From Qingrenia yutianensis (GTDB lineage: Bacteria > Bacillota > Clostridia > UMGS1810): a stretch of 64,000 nucleotides of DNA. The translations under genes and the position numbers were made by a program. Below, one piece after another: positions 44,128 through 54,100 of the stretch (within the stretch, counting starts at the first letter, position 1; the number at the start of each line of letters is the position of its first letter). The stretch spans positions 140,915 to 204,914 of the forward strand of contig NZ_JACRTE010000005.1 of the NCBI RefSeq assembly GCF_014385105.1. The letters run 5' to 3'. Under the pieces are notes generated by a model. It was not told the DNA's origin and did not search any database. It saw only the letters and a program-made list of their open reading frames with translations.

Positions 44128-44213
44128 ATAAAAAAACACCTCCGTATCAGCTTTTTTGATAATATATGCTATGCCGATACGGTTGTTTTTGTTACATTGC
44201 GCGCCGTTTCACA

Positions 44214-45308
44214 TCACTTTGACGCAAATTTCATAATACTTTCGCATATAAGCTTTGACGCGTCCTTCTGCGCAAGTTTATATGCATTTTCGCCGTATTT
44301 CTTTCTCAAAGCATCGTTATCCAAAAGTTTGTCAACCGCGCGCGAGAGCGACGATTTGTCAAACACATTTTCTTTTATCATAATCGCGGCGCTTTCTTTA
44401 ACCAGCGCGCTTGCGTTAAATTCCTGGTGATTGTGCGTCACATTCGGTGACGGAATAAGTATTGACGGTTTTTTCAGCGCGCAGATTTCCGAAAGGGTAA
44501 TTGCACCCGAACGGCAAATCACAAGGTCTGCCGCCGCAAGATATGTATCCATATTGTGGATATACGGCAGAATTTCAAAATATCCTCCGTTTCTTACGCC
44601 GTTTAAATTTTCCTTAACCCTGTCAAAGTCGCGCTTGCCCGTAGAAATAACAAATTTCACATTTTCTTTTCTTGTGCTCTTTAAATAATCGCACAAAACG
44701 TCGTTTATCTTCATTGCGCCGAGGCTTCCGCCTACGACCAAAACCAGTTTTTCATCTCCGATATTAAGCTCGGCGCGTGCCTTTTCCCTATCTGCGTTTA
44801 TAATGCTTTCGCGCACGGGATTTCCCGTAAGCACCACATTCTTTGCACCCGAAAGATATTTTCTGCTTTCGTCAAAACTTATCGCGGTGACGGTTGTGTT
44901 TTTCGCAAGGAAACGTATTGCGCTTCCGGGGTACACATTCTGCTCGTGTATAAGAGTCGGGATTTTCATTGCGTTTGCCGCCGCAACCGCCGGCGCGCAG
45001 ACGTATCCGCCCGTGCCTATCACGATGTCCGCCTTAAATTTGCGGATTATTTTTTTCATTTTAATTGCTGACAAAATAAATTTAGTCAAGGGCTTTAAAT
45101 TTTTAAGAGAGAGGGAGGTTTTAAAGCCCTCGACGTCAATTTGCGTAAGTTTGTAGCCTGCCTTTTTTACAAGCTCGTTTTCCATACCGGTTTTTGTGCC
45201 GATAAAGAGAATATTTACATTTTCATAGTGATTTTCAAAATATTTTGCGATTGCGATTGCGGGATTTATATGCCCCGCACTGCCGCCGCCCGATAAGATT
45301 ATATTCAT
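44214..45308 (-). CDS. murG: UDP-GlcNAc:undecaprenyl-PP-MurNAc-pentapeptide GlcNAc transferase
   Basis: The 364-residue GT28 protein has the glycine-rich SGGGSAGHINPAIAIA N-terminus, IGTGGYVCAPAVAAA near residue 98, HEQNVYPG, and the C-terminal nucleotide-sugar site with ICRSGAITLSEICALKKPSILIP. It converts lipid I to lipid II at the cytoplasmic face of the membrane. The order ftsW-murG-murA-ftsQ matches other clostridial dcw clusters. Confidence 0.97.
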   Translation of the reverse strand: MNIILSGGGSAGHINPAIAIAKYFENHYENVNILFIGTKTGMENELVKKAGYKLTQIDVEGFKTSLSLKNLKPLTKFILSAIKMKKIIRKFKADIVIGTGGYVCAPAVAAANAMKIPTLIHEQNVYPGSAIRFLAKNTTVTAISFDESRKYLSGAKNVVLTGNPVRESIINADREKARAELNIGDEKLVLVVGGSLGAMKINDVLCDYLKSTRKENVKFVISTGKRDFDRVKENLNGVRNGGYFEILPYIHNMDTYLAAADLVICRSGAITLSEICALKKPSILIPSPNVTHNHQEFNASALVKESAAIMIKENVFDKSSLSRAVDKLLDNDALRKKYGENAYKLAQKDASKLICESIMKFASK

Positions 45309-45325
45309 ATTTCACCGCCGGAAAA

Positions 45326-46441
45326 TCAGTTATTTTTTGCGGAATACCGCGAAACATTTAAGATATACCCCATTGCCGCAAGCTGAAAAACAAGCGCCGT
45401 ACCGCCGTATGAGAAAAACGGCAGAGGCATACCCGTAACAGGCATTGAGCTTGTTACAACGGCGATGTTAATCATCACCTGAAATCCTATAAGTCCGATA
45501 ATTCCGCACACAACCATACTTGAAAAGCTGTCGGGCGCCTCTATCGCGATTTTTATTCCGCGCCATATGAGTATCAAAAACAACGCTATCATAAACACCG
45601 CGCCCACAAAGCCGAGTTCCTCGCATATTATCGGGAAAATAAAGTCGTTGTGCGGTTCGGGGATATACAAATATTTTTGTCTGCTTTGTCCCAGTCCCAA
45701 GCCGAAAAATCCGCCCGAGCCTATTGCATAGAGCGACTGAACAATCTGAAATCCGTCGCCGAGATAGTTTTCAAACGGGTCGAGGAAGGTTAAAAATCTT
45801 TTTAATCGGTACGGCTCCAGCGCGATAGCTGCGATAACCGCAACGATAACCGGCGGAAGGCACATACAAAACTGCCATATTTTCGCACCGCCCACAAAAA
45901 GCACAATCATACCCGACACAAACACGGTAAAAGCACCGCTCAAATGGTTTTCGGCAAATACCAAGCCTGCCATAAACGCACAGAAAAGTATGTACGGAAT
46001 AAAATCCGCAAAGAATTTCTGAATTGGTTTTTTGCGCGCCGATATGCTTTTTGCCATAAAAATTATAACGCAGTATTTCGCTATTTCGGACGGCTGAAAA
46101 CTTATCGGCCCGAGCTTTAACCAGCGTTTTGCGCCCTTTATGTCCTCGCCGACGATAAGCACCAAAACAAGCAAAACAACCGTAATTCCCAAAAGCGGAA
46201 GTGCGATACGTTTTGCCCATTCAAGGTCGATACGCGACACGGCATACATTATGATAAGTCCGAAAACGGCAAAAAACATCTGACGTTTTATGAAGTAAAA
46301 CGCATCGTTATACTGATAGTGCGCCGACGCACTGCTTGCCGAAAAGGTCATTGTAAGTCCGAATATTATAAGTATTATAAGCGTCGTCAGAAAGGTAAAA
46401 TCCACATTGCCCTGCTTTTTTACAAAAAGGGATTTTTTCAC
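45326..46441 (-). CDS. ftsW: SEDS-family peptidoglycan glycosyltransferase FtsW/SpoVE
   Basis: The 371-residue protein has about ten membrane segments. Conserved SEDS motifs are LGPISFQPSEIAKYCVIIFMA near residue 105, LDPFENYLGDGFQIVQSLYAIGSGGFFGLGLGQS near 220 with the catalytic-region aspartate, PEPHNDFIFPIICEELGF, and GMPLPFFSYGGTALV near the end. It polymerises lipid II with a class B PBP. Whether it serves vegetative division (FtsW) or cortex synthesis (SpoVE) cannot be told; being the only copy in the cluster favours FtsW. Confidence 0.94.
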   Translation of the reverse strand: MKKSLFVKKQGNVDFTFLTTLIILIIFGLTMTFSASSASAHYQYNDAFYFIKRQMFFAVFGLIIMYAVSRIDLEWAKRIALPLLGITVVLLVLVLIVGEDIKGAKRWLKLGPISFQPSEIAKYCVIIFMAKSISARKKPIQKFFADFIPYILFCAFMAGLVFAENHLSGAFTVFVSGMIVLFVGGAKIWQFCMCLPPVIVAVIAAIALEPYRLKRFLTFLDPFENYLGDGFQIVQSLYAIGSGGFFGLGLGQSRQKYLYIPEPHNDFIFPIICEELGFVGAVFMIALFLILIWRGIKIAIEAPDSFSSMVVCGIIGLIGFQVMINIAVVTSSMPVTGMPLPFFSYGGTALVFQLAAMGYILNVSRYSAKNN

Positions 46442-46471
46442 TTTTTATGCCTCCGAAAACCAAAAACAAAT

Positions 46472-47437
46472 TTACACAACCATAAAGTACGAAATCACGC
46501 AAAACAAAAAACTTGCGAGAATGAACATCACAACAATTTTGCGTTCGGAAAATCCCGACATCTCAAAATGGTGATGAATGGGGCTCATTTTAAACACTCT
46601 TTTGCCCGTAAGTTTATACGACGTAACCTGAATTATAACCGAAAGCGTTTCGATTATATAAATTCCGCCGGCAAAAACGAGTATGAGCGGAAGCTTTAAA
46701 ACCAGCGCCGCACCGCATACCGCACCGCCTAAAAACAGCGAACCCGTGTCTCCCATAAATACCTTTGCAGGATACGCATTGAACACCAGAAATGCCAAAA
46801 GCGAACCCGTGAGTGACGCACAGAAAACGGTGATTGATTCGTCGCCGAATTTATATGCCATAACGGTGAAAAATATTGAAACAACCGTTGTTACGCTTGC
46901 CGCCAGTCCATCGAGTCCGTCGGTTAAGTTGACGCTGTTTGTACCGCCGACCATAACGAAAACCGCAAACGGAATGTAAAAATGCCAAAGATTTAACCGC
47001 CATTTTGTAAAAGGTACAATTACCTCATACGACAAAACGCCCGTTTTGACGCCGACCACCGCCGCAAGCGAAGCGGCAAGAATTTGCAGAATGAGTTTTT
47101 GACGCTCGGTTAAGCCGAGATTTCGTTTCATCGCGATTTTTATAAAATCGTCCGCAAAACCGACAAGACCGAACGAAAACGCGGTGCAAACGATAAATAT
47201 TGAATTTTTGTCACGGTCGAAAATAAGCGTTGTGAGAAGCGACGCAATTATGAAAATCACACCGCCCATTGTGGGAGTTCCCGCTTTTTTCTTGTGCCAT
47301 TTCGGGCCTATTTCCCTTATTTCCTGACCGAATTTCAGCCTTATCAGCGCGGGGATTAAGAAAAATCCCGCCGCTATGCCGACGGCAAACGCGCAGATTG
47401 TGGAAATCCACACCGTCATCATCAATTTATCTATCAA
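46472..47437 (-). CDS. mraY: Phospho-MurNAc-pentapeptide translocase
   Basis: The likely start is the TTG at 47435-47437, six bases after GAGGTG; an ATG 15 bases later is the alternative. The ~320-residue protein has ten membrane segments and MraY motifs KKAGTPTMGGVIFI (aspartate-free HDDxxx counterpart upstream), GFADDFIK, NLTDGLDGLAA and the C-terminal MSPIHHHFEMSGFSE. It transfers phospho-MurNAc-pentapeptide to undecaprenyl phosphate, giving lipid I. Confidence 0.96.
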   Translation of the reverse strand: MIDKLMMTVWISTICAFAVGIAAGFFLIPALIRLKFGQEIREIGPKWHKKKAGTPTMGGVIFIIASLLTTLIFDRDKNSIFIVCTAFSFGLVGFADDFIKIAMKRNLGLTERQKLILQILAASLAAVVGVKTGVLSYEVIVPFTKWRLNLWHFYIPFAVFVMVGGTNSVNLTDGLDGLAASVTTVVSIFFTVMAYKFGDESITVFCASLTGSLLAFLVFNAYPAKVFMGDTGSLFLGGAVCGAALVLKLPLILVFAGGIYIIETLSVIIQVTSYKLTGKRVFKMSPIHHHFEMSGFSERKIVVMFILASFLFCVISYFMVV

Positions 47438-47462
47438 AATACACACCTCTGTTTTATTTACA

Positions 47463-48824
47463 TCATAAGTTTTTTGAAATTTCGTCCATTTTCATACAGT
47501 GCGAACCTTTTATCAGCACCGCGTCGCCTTTTTGAAGATTGCCTTTCAAAAACGCGCAGACCTCTGTGTTATTGTCAAACGAATGAACGTTTTTTTCGTC
47601 CGCACCGCACTTTTTCGCCTCATCCGCGATAAAGCGTGCCATACTTCCCACCGTCACAAGAATGTCGCATTTTTCTTCTGCAAAATGCGCGCCGACTTCG
47701 CGGTGATATTTTTCGCTCATCTCGCCAAGCTCCGCCATATCGCCCAAAACCGCTATTTTTCTGCCGTTTGAAAGGGTTTTTAAAACGTCAATTGCCGACT
47801 TTGCCGCTTGGGGTGACGAGTTGTAGCAGTCGTTCAAAATTTTTGCGCCGTTAATGTCAATTATGCTTTGCCGTATGCCGTCGCTTTTGTAATTCAAAAG
47901 CCCGTTTCTTATTTCCTCATCGGTCATACCGTACAATTTTCCCACAGCATAGGCGCACAGCGCGTTATACACATTGTGTCTGCCCGGAAGATTTATCTTA
48001 AATTTTTCGCCCGAAATTTCAAATTCGGTATGCTCAGGATAAAGTTTTATATTCTCCGCAAGCAAATCGCAGTTTTTATTGTCAATTCCGAAGAAAACAG
48101 TGTTAAATTCAAGTTTTCCCGAAAGGGTTTGCAGAAGGTCGTCATCGCCGTTCAAAAAAGCGGTTCCGCCGTTTTTCAGCCCCTCAAAAATTTCGCATTT
48201 CGCTTTTAAAATGCCCTCACGGCTTTTCAAAAACTCAATGTGCGACGTGCCGATATTTGTAATAATCGCATTATCGGGACGCGCAATGTTTGTAAGATAT
48301 GAAATTTCGCCGAAATTGCTCATTCCCATTTCAACAACCGCAATTTCGGTTTTGCTGTTTATCGAAAAAACGGTGAACGGCAAACCGATGTCATTATTGT
48401 AGTTTGCCTGTGTTTTAACGGTGTTAAACCGCGCCGAAAGCACCGACGCGACAAATTCTTTTGTGGTGGTTTTGCCCACACTGCCCGTGAGCGCAACAAC
48501 GCTGACATCAAATTTTTGTCTGTAATATTTTGCAATATCGCCGAGCGCTTTTTTTGTATCGGCAACCTTTATGCCGAATTTATAGCCGTCCAATTTTTCG
48601 CCGTTCTGCGTAAGATAACCGATTGCACCGCTTTTTAAAGCGCCGTCAAAAAACGAATGTCCGTCAAATCTTTCGCCTTTGAGCGGAATATAAAGACAGT
48701 TTTCGCCCGTTTCACGGCTGTCGGTGCTTATGCTCCGAACGCTTTCGTTTTCGCCGAAAATAAGCGTTCCGCCCGTCGCCCGTACAATTTCCGATACGGA
48801 AATCTTTTCTATGTTTCCAAGCAT
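47463..48824 (-). CDS. murF: UDP-MurNAc-tripeptide:D-Ala-D-Ala ligase
   Basis: The 453-residue Mur ligase has an N-terminal domain starting KISVSEIVRATGGTLI, the P-loop ALTGSVGKTTTKEF near residue 110, VVEMGMSNFGEISYLT, and a C-terminal domain with ILNDCYNSSPQAAKSAI and LGDMAELGEMS. It adds D-Ala-D-Ala to the UDP-MurNAc tripeptide. murE, murF and mraY follow one another with gaps of 4-25 bases. Confidence 0.96.
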   Translation of the reverse strand: MLGNIEKISVSEIVRATGGTLIFGENESVRSISTDSRETGENCLYIPLKGERFDGHSFFDGALKSGAIGYLTQNGEKLDGYKFGIKVADTKKALGDIAKYYRQKFDVSVVALTGSVGKTTTKEFVASVLSARFNTVKTQANYNNDIGLPFTVFSINSKTEIAVVEMGMSNFGEISYLTNIARPDNAIITNIGTSHIEFLKSREGILKAKCEIFEGLKNGGTAFLNGDDDLLQTLSGKLEFNTVFFGIDNKNCDLLAENIKLYPEHTEFEISGEKFKINLPGRHNVYNALCAYAVGKLYGMTDEEIRNGLLNYKSDGIRQSIIDINGAKILNDCYNSSPQAAKSAIDVLKTLSNGRKIAVLGDMAELGEMSEKYHREVGAHFAEEKCDILVTVGSMARFIADEAKKCGADEKNVHSFDNNTEVCAFLKGNLQKGDAVLIKGSHCMKMDEISKNL

Positions 48825-48828
48825 TTAT

Positions 48829-50283
48829 TTATGCCTCCGAATTTATTTTTGCCAAAATATCACGCACAATTTCGCGCTCGTCGTAATGAATTGTTTTATC
48901 TTTCAAAATCTGATATGTTTCGTGGCCCTTGCCGGCGAGGATAATAACGTCGTTCGCCTTTGCGTGACGCATTGCGTATTCAATCGCATCAGTACGGTCG
49001 CATATTGCAGTAAAATCCGCTTTCACGTCTTTCATACCCTCGAGAATATCTTTCAAAATTGCCTCGGGGTCCTCGGTGCGCGGATTGTCGCTCGTGACAA
49101 CGCAAAAGTCAGACAAATCTCCTGCTATTTTGCCCATTTTCGGACGTTTTGCACTGTCCCTGTCGCCGCCGCAGCCGAACACGGTGATAACTCTGCCCTT
49201 TGCAAAGCCTTTCACTGTTTTAATGATATTTTCCAAGCCGTCGGGTGTGTGCGCATAGTCAATCATAACCGTATAATCGGTCGGAATGTTCACAACCTCC
49301 GCTCTGCCCTTTACGCCTTTTGCAAGAACGAGCGCTTTTGCGATGTCCGAAATTCCTATGCCCGTACCCTGGCAGATGCCGATGGCGCAAAGCGCGTTGT
49401 AAACCGAAAATCTGCCCGGAATGTCAAGACGTATATTTTCGTTTCCGAACGGTGTATCAACTTCAAAAAGCACACCGCGCTGGTTGTATTTTATATTTTT
49501 TGCGCAAATATCGCATTTTTTGTCAATGCCGTATTTCACAATTTTGCAGTCTGCGTTTCCGATTATGGTTTTCACATAATCGTCATCGGCATTAACCACC
49601 GCGCGCTCGCACATCGTGAACAATATCGATTTCGCTTTTGCGTATTCGTCCATTGTTTTGTGAAAATCGAGATGGTCCTGCGTAAGATTTGTAAACGCGC
49701 CGATATAAAACGGTATGCCGTACACTCTGTCGAGGCAGAGCGAGTGCGACGATACCTCCATAATGCAATATTCCGCCCCCTCCGACACCATATCGGCAAA
49801 AAGCTTTTGAAGTTCGAGTGATTCGGGAGTTGTGTGTTCAGTCGGAATTACTTTATTTCCTATCATATTCTGATTTGTGCCGATTAAGCCGACCTTATGC
49901 CCCGTAAATTCGAGCACCGACTTTACAAGGTAGGTTGTGGTGGTTTTGCCGTTTGTACCCGTCACACCGATGAGTTTCATTTTTTTTGCAGGCTCGCCGT
50001 AATACGTTGCCGCAGCGAGCGACAGCGCGCGCCTTGTATTGTCTACAATGATTTCGCAAGCCTTGATGTTTTCGGTATGCTCCTCGGCGATAACCGCCGC
50101 CGCGCCGTTTTTAACCGCCTGCTCAATGTATTTGTGACCGTCGGTTTTGTAGCCTCGTATCGCCACAAAAACGTCGTTTTGCGTAACTTTTCTTGAGTCG
50201 TATTCTATTTTGTTGATGCCTATATCGGATTTCCCGTTGATTTTTAAAGGCGTTAAATTTTTAATAAGTTCGGTAAGCTTCAA
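48829..50283 (-). CDS. murE: UDP-MurNAc-L-Ala-D-Glu:diaminopimelate (or lysine) ligase
   Basis: The 484-residue ligase has GVTGTNGKTTTTYLV near residue 109, TTPESLELQKLFADMV, MEVSSHSLCLDRVYGI and the third-residue pocket motif TSDNPRTEDPEAIL near 405. A DNPR motif in this position is associated with meso-diaminopimelate rather than lysine. The catalytic-domain DYAHTPDGL is present. It adds the third stem-peptide residue. Confidence 0.95.
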   Translation of the reverse strand: MKLTELIKNLTPLKINGKSDIGINKIEYDSRKVTQNDVFVAIRGYKTDGHKYIEQAVKNGAAAVIAEEHTENIKACEIIVDNTRRALSLAAATYYGEPAKKMKLIGVTGTNGKTTTTYLVKSVLEFTGHKVGLIGTNQNMIGNKVIPTEHTTPESLELQKLFADMVSEGAEYCIMEVSSHSLCLDRVYGIPFYIGAFTNLTQDHLDFHKTMDEYAKAKSILFTMCERAVVNADDDYVKTIIGNADCKIVKYGIDKKCDICAKNIKYNQRGVLFEVDTPFGNENIRLDIPGRFSVYNALCAIGICQGTGIGISDIAKALVLAKGVKGRAEVVNIPTDYTVMIDYAHTPDGLENIIKTVKGFAKGRVITVFGCGGDRDSAKRPKMGKIAGDLSDFCVVTSDNPRTEDPEAILKDILEGMKDVKADFTAICDRTDAIEYAMRHAKANDVIILAGKGHETYQILKDKTIHYDEREIVRDILAKINSEA

Positions 50284-50310
50284 AATAATTTCACCCTTTC
50301 GATGTGTTGT

Positions 50311-52494
50311 TTAATGTACGTCTTTTGAAAGAACCTCAACGGTAACGACCGTTCCCGTCGAAACTTTTTCGCCTGCCTCGGGCGACTGCGAGCCGACGTA
50401 CGTTTCGCCGCCGTTTTCGGTAAGTCCCGTAACTTTTACGTTCAGTTTTGCGTTTGTAAGTATTCTGTTTGCCTCGGCGGTCGACTTTCCTATAACGCTC
50501 GGAACAACAGCCTCGTTCGCCGAGTTTTCCTCGGTATAGAGCATAACCGTCGATTCTGTCTGAACGATTACACCGCCCTTGGGAGTCTGCGAAATTACGC
50601 TTTCGCCGTTTCCGACAATTTTGTAGTAAAGCCCTGCGCCGTCAAATTTTATTTCCGCGTCTTTCACCGAAAGTCCCTCAACGTTCGGAACGGTTGTTTC
50701 CGCCTGTGTGAGTTCCTCCGCGGTGTACTGCGGGTCGATATTAAGGTATCTTAAAGTTGCGTCAAAAATTTTCTGGAACGTCGGCGCGGCAATCTGACCG
50801 CCCATATAAAGACCGTCCGCAGGGGGTTCGTCAAGCATCACAAGACCGATAATTTCGGGGTTGTTTGCCGGTGCAAATCCCAAAAACGACGCAATATATT
50901 TTCTGCTTCCGCGCGGAGTTTTCTCGCTTGTTCCCGTCTTTCCGGCAACTCTCATTCCGCGGATATAAGCGTTTTTCGCAGTACCCTCCGAAACAACGCC
51001 CTCCAAAATTTCGCGCACCTTTTTTGCGGTGTCGGCAGAAATTACGTCGCGTATAATTTCGGGTTCAAAGCTTTTTACAACCTTTCCGGTGTCATCCACA
51101 AGCTCTTTAACAATGTGCGGACGCACCATTTTTCCGTCGTTTGTAATCGCCGTGAGCGCGGTTACAAGCTGAAGCGGTGTGATGTTAAAGCCCTGTCCGA
51201 ACGAGCTTGTTGCAAGCTCGGTTTCGTTAAAGCGTTCGTCTGCAAAGAACACACCCTTTGCCTCGCCGGGAAGTTCAAATCCCGTTGTTTCGCGAAATCC
51301 GAAACGGTCGAAATATTTTTTAAAGTTTGCGTTTCCGACTCTTGCGCCCACCATCATAAAAACAGGGTTGCACGAGTTTCTTACTCCCTGGACAAACGTT
51401 TCAAGTCCGTGTCCCGACGTTTTGTGACACCTGATAGTATGCTTGCCGACCTTGTGATAGCCGGGGCAGTTAAATGTGTCGTTGTCTTTTACAACGTTTT
51501 CTTCAATCGCCATTGCCGCAACAAAGGTTTTGAACGTCGAACCGGGTTCGTAGGTGTCGCAAACCGCTTTGTTACGCCACATTTTGTTGCACGCCTCGTT
51601 GAAAAACTTGGTTTTTTCTTCGCCCGAAAGCGAATTCATAGTGTCGATATCCGCCTGATTGTTAAGCGTGAACGGTGAATTTAAGTCGTAGTCGGGCTTT
51701 GTTGCCATTGCAAGAATTTCGCCCGTTTTTGCGTTCATAACAATACACGCCGCGCCGTTTTTGACGTTGTATTTTTCCACCGCCGCCTCGAGTTCTTTTT
51801 CGGCAAAATGCTGGATAACCTCGTCAATGGTAAGCACAACGTTAACGCCGTTCTGTGCGTTTATGTATTTTTCGTATTTATATGGCATATCACTGCCGAG
51901 CGCATTTTTTGCCGTTATAATCCTTCCCGGCTCGCCCTTCAAATATTTGTCATACACCATTTCAATGCCGTTTAAGCCCTGATTGTCCGAGCCGACAAAT
52001 CCGATGACGTGCGATGCAAAATTTCCGTAAGGATAGTATCTTTTGGAGTCCTCGGTAAGATAAATTCCCTTATAGTTTAGCTCGCGTATCTTCTCGGACT
52101 GTTCGGGATCTATTTTGCGTTTGAGTATTTCATATGACGATTTTTTTGTGATAACTTTTAAAACGTCCTCTTTTTCCATATCAAGAATTTCCGCAAGGTC
52201 TGATGCGACCTTATCGGCATTTTTGCCCTCGGCAATTTCGCGCGGTGTTGCACACACGGTGTCAACCGACGCGCTCTGCGCCAAAGCTTTCATATTTCTG
52301 TCGTATATAGTGCCCCTTTTTGAGCTTATAACCTTATCTTTTGTCTGCTGTTCCACAGCCTTTTGCTGTAAGGAACTGCCGTCTACAAACTGCACCCAGC
52401 CTATTCTTATCACCAAGGCGAAAAAAACCGCGCAAAATGCAAAAAGAATGAAAACCGAGCGTTTGCCAAGCGTTAATTTTGATTTTTTCGACAT
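50311..52494 (-). CDS. Class B penicillin-binding protein with two PASTA domains (SpoVD/PBP2B type)
   Basis: The 727-residue protein has an N-terminal membrane helix (residues 11-31), a dimerisation domain, and a transpeptidase domain with SxxK as YEPGSTFKTFVAA near residue 317, SxN as RNSCNPVFM near 370, and KTG as VAGKTGTSEKTPRG near 555. Two PASTA repeats follow (about 600-660 and 665-725). It crosslinks septal peptidoglycan together with FtsW. SpoVD in sporulation and PBP2B in division share this architecture; this cluster has a single such gene. Confidence 0.94.
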   Translation of the reverse strand: MSKKSKLTLGKRSVFILFAFCAVFFALVIRIGWVQFVDGSSLQQKAVEQQTKDKVISSKRGTIYDRNMKALAQSASVDTVCATPREIAEGKNADKVASDLAEILDMEKEDVLKVITKKSSYEILKRKIDPEQSEKIRELNYKGIYLTEDSKRYYPYGNFASHVIGFVGSDNQGLNGIEMVYDKYLKGEPGRIITAKNALGSDMPYKYEKYINAQNGVNVVLTIDEVIQHFAEKELEAAVEKYNVKNGAACIVMNAKTGEILAMATKPDYDLNSPFTLNNQADIDTMNSLSGEEKTKFFNEACNKMWRNKAVCDTYEPGSTFKTFVAAMAIEENVVKDNDTFNCPGYHKVGKHTIRCHKTSGHGLETFVQGVRNSCNPVFMMVGARVGNANFKKYFDRFGFRETTGFELPGEAKGVFFADERFNETELATSSFGQGFNITPLQLVTALTAITNDGKMVRPHIVKELVDDTGKVVKSFEPEIIRDVISADTAKKVREILEGVVSEGTAKNAYIRGMRVAGKTGTSEKTPRGSRKYIASFLGFAPANNPEIIGLVMLDEPPADGLYMGGQIAAPTFQKIFDATLRYLNIDPQYTAEELTQAETTVPNVEGLSVKDAEIKFDGAGLYYKIVGNGESVISQTPKGGVIVQTESTVMLYTEENSANEAVVPSVIGKSTAEANRILTNAKLNVKVTGLTENGGETYVGSQSPEAGEKVSTGTVVTVEVLSKDVH

Positions 52495-52623
52495 TTACAT
52501 TCCTCTGTTCCCGGCAAAATTTAATTTGTAAAATTTTTACATAATAACACTAAAGGAGTAAAGAACACTTCTTGCGTACGACGTAAGAATTTCCTTTTAC
52601 TCCTAATTCAGTTTATTGAAATC

Positions 52624-53124
52624 TTATTGCAAATATTCCAAAACATTGATAACCTTTTGTTTGATAACGCTGAATGTTCCGCCGAGCGTTTTATCGGCCG
52701 CGCTGTTTTTCACCTCGGCGTAGTTTTTCTGCGTAACGTCCACATAAACCGTCTGGTACTTGTCGGGACGTTTCATACCGAGTTTTGCGGTAGCTATTTC
52801 TTCCACCTTTTTAAGGTCAACTTCCTTTTTAAGCTCGTAATTAAGCTTTGTGTTCGCCGCCTGGAGGGTTGTAAGCTTTTCTTCAAGCTGCTGTGCCTCG
52901 GTGGACGATTCAATAATTATAACGTTTCTGTATAAAATAGTGCAGGCAACCGCAAACACAAGAAGAATTGACGCAATGGTTTTAAGTCTGGCTTTTGCGC
53001 TTTTTACTGCTCTTGCTTTTTTTGCCTCCTGCTCGTTTATGCGTTTTTTTGTATAGTAATTTTCAATATCGCAGTTATCCAATCTGTATGCCGATGTTCC
53101 GCCGGTATAATAATATTTACTCAT
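52624..53124 (-). CDS. FtsL-like cell division protein
   Basis: I prefer the ATG at 53122-53124; an in-frame GTG 15 bases upstream is possible. The 166-residue protein has a cytoplasmic tail with YYYTGGTSAYRLDN, one membrane helix at about 44-66, then a leucine-zipper coiled coil (about 70-115, STEAQQLEEKLTTLQAANTKLNYELKKEVDLKKVEEIA) and LGMKRPDKYQTVYVDV, all typical of FtsL/DivIC bitopic proteins. Its position between rsmH and the PBP gene identifies it as FtsL rather than DivIC. Confidence 0.88.
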   Translation of the reverse strand: MSKYYYTGGTSAYRLDNCDIENYYTKKRINEQEAKKARAVKSAKARLKTIASILLVFAVACTILYRNVIIIESSTEAQQLEEKLTTLQAANTKLNYELKKEVDLKKVEEIATAKLGMKRPDKYQTVYVDVTQKNYAEVKNSAADKTLGGTFSVIKQKVINVLEYLQ

Positions 53125-53157
53125 CTTTTTCTTTTGCACCGCCTTAAAATTTTTACA

Positions 53158-54090
53158 TCATAATTTTTCTATAACACGAAGTTTTGAACTTTTTGAACGC
53201 TTGTTCGCCTCGATTTCGGCATCTTCGGGAACAACCGCTTTTCTGGTGATTATTTTTCCCCTCGGCTTTTTTCCGCACACGCACACGGGAAAGTCTTTCG
53301 GGCAAACACACCCTTTCGCAAGTGACGCGAAGGTGTTTTTTACAATTCTGTCCTCAAGCGAATGAAAACTTATCACCGCAAGATGTCCGCCGGGTTTTAA
53401 CACATCGAAAAAGTCGTTCAACGCGCCCTCTAAAATTGCAAGCTCGCCGTTTACCTCAATTCTTATCGCCTGAAACACCCTTTTTGCCGGGTGTGAGCCT
53501 TTTTTAACCGTCTTTTGCGGAATACATTTTTTCACAAGTTCGGAAAGTTCAAGTGTCGTTTCAATCGGTTTTTCACCGCGCGTTTTCACAATCTGTGACG
53601 CTATTCGCCGTGAAAATTTTTCCTCGCCGTATTCAAAAAATATTTTTGCAAGATTTTCCTCGCTGTAGGTGTTTACAACCTTGTATGCGTCAAGCTCGGA
53701 CGACAAATCCATACGCATATCCAGCCGTGAGTCCGCAATGTAGCTGAAACCTCTGTCCGCGTTGTCGAGCTGATAGGACGAAACGCCCAAATCGAGCACC
53801 GCGCCGTCGATGTTTTCAATGCTGTTTCTTATAAGAATATCTTTAATGTTTTTAAAATTTGTGTTTTCGTAGATAACGTTGGTGAATTTTTCAAGCCGTT
53901 TTTTCGCCGCGCATATCGCCTCGGCATCTTGGTCGATACCGATTAAAAGTCCGCTGCCCGACAAACGTTCGAGAATTTTCTCGCTGTGGCCTCCGCCGCC
54001 GAGCGTGCCGTCGGCATAAATGCCGTTTTCTTTGATGTTCAGCGCGTCTACCGACTCGTTTAAAAGAACAGAAATGTGTTTAAATTCCAA
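53158..54090 (-). CDS. rsmH: 16S rRNA (cytosine1402-N4)-methyltransferase
   Basis: The 310-residue protein has the MraW signature HISVLLNESVDAL at the start, the SAM loop YADGTLGGGGHSEKIL near residue 25, GAVLDLGVSSYQLD near 95, and HPAKRVFQAIRIEVNGELAIL near 200. The C-terminal cysteine group CVCPKDFPVCVCGKKP is also typical. It methylates C1402 in the ribosomal P site. Confidence 0.97.
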   Translation of the reverse strand: MEFKHISVLLNESVDALNIKENGIYADGTLGGGGHSEKILERLSGSGLLIGIDQDAEAICAAKKRLEKFTNVIYENTNFKNIKDILIRNSIENIDGAVLDLGVSSYQLDNADRGFSYIADSRLDMRMDLSSELDAYKVVNTYSEENLAKIFFEYGEEKFSRRIASQIVKTRGEKPIETTLELSELVKKCIPQKTVKKGSHPAKRVFQAIRIEVNGELAILEGALNDFFDVLKPGGHLAVISFHSLEDRIVKNTFASLAKGCVCPKDFPVCVCGKKPRGKIITRKAVVPEDAEIEANKRSKSSKLRVIEKL

Positions 54091-54100
54091 TTTTTTTCAC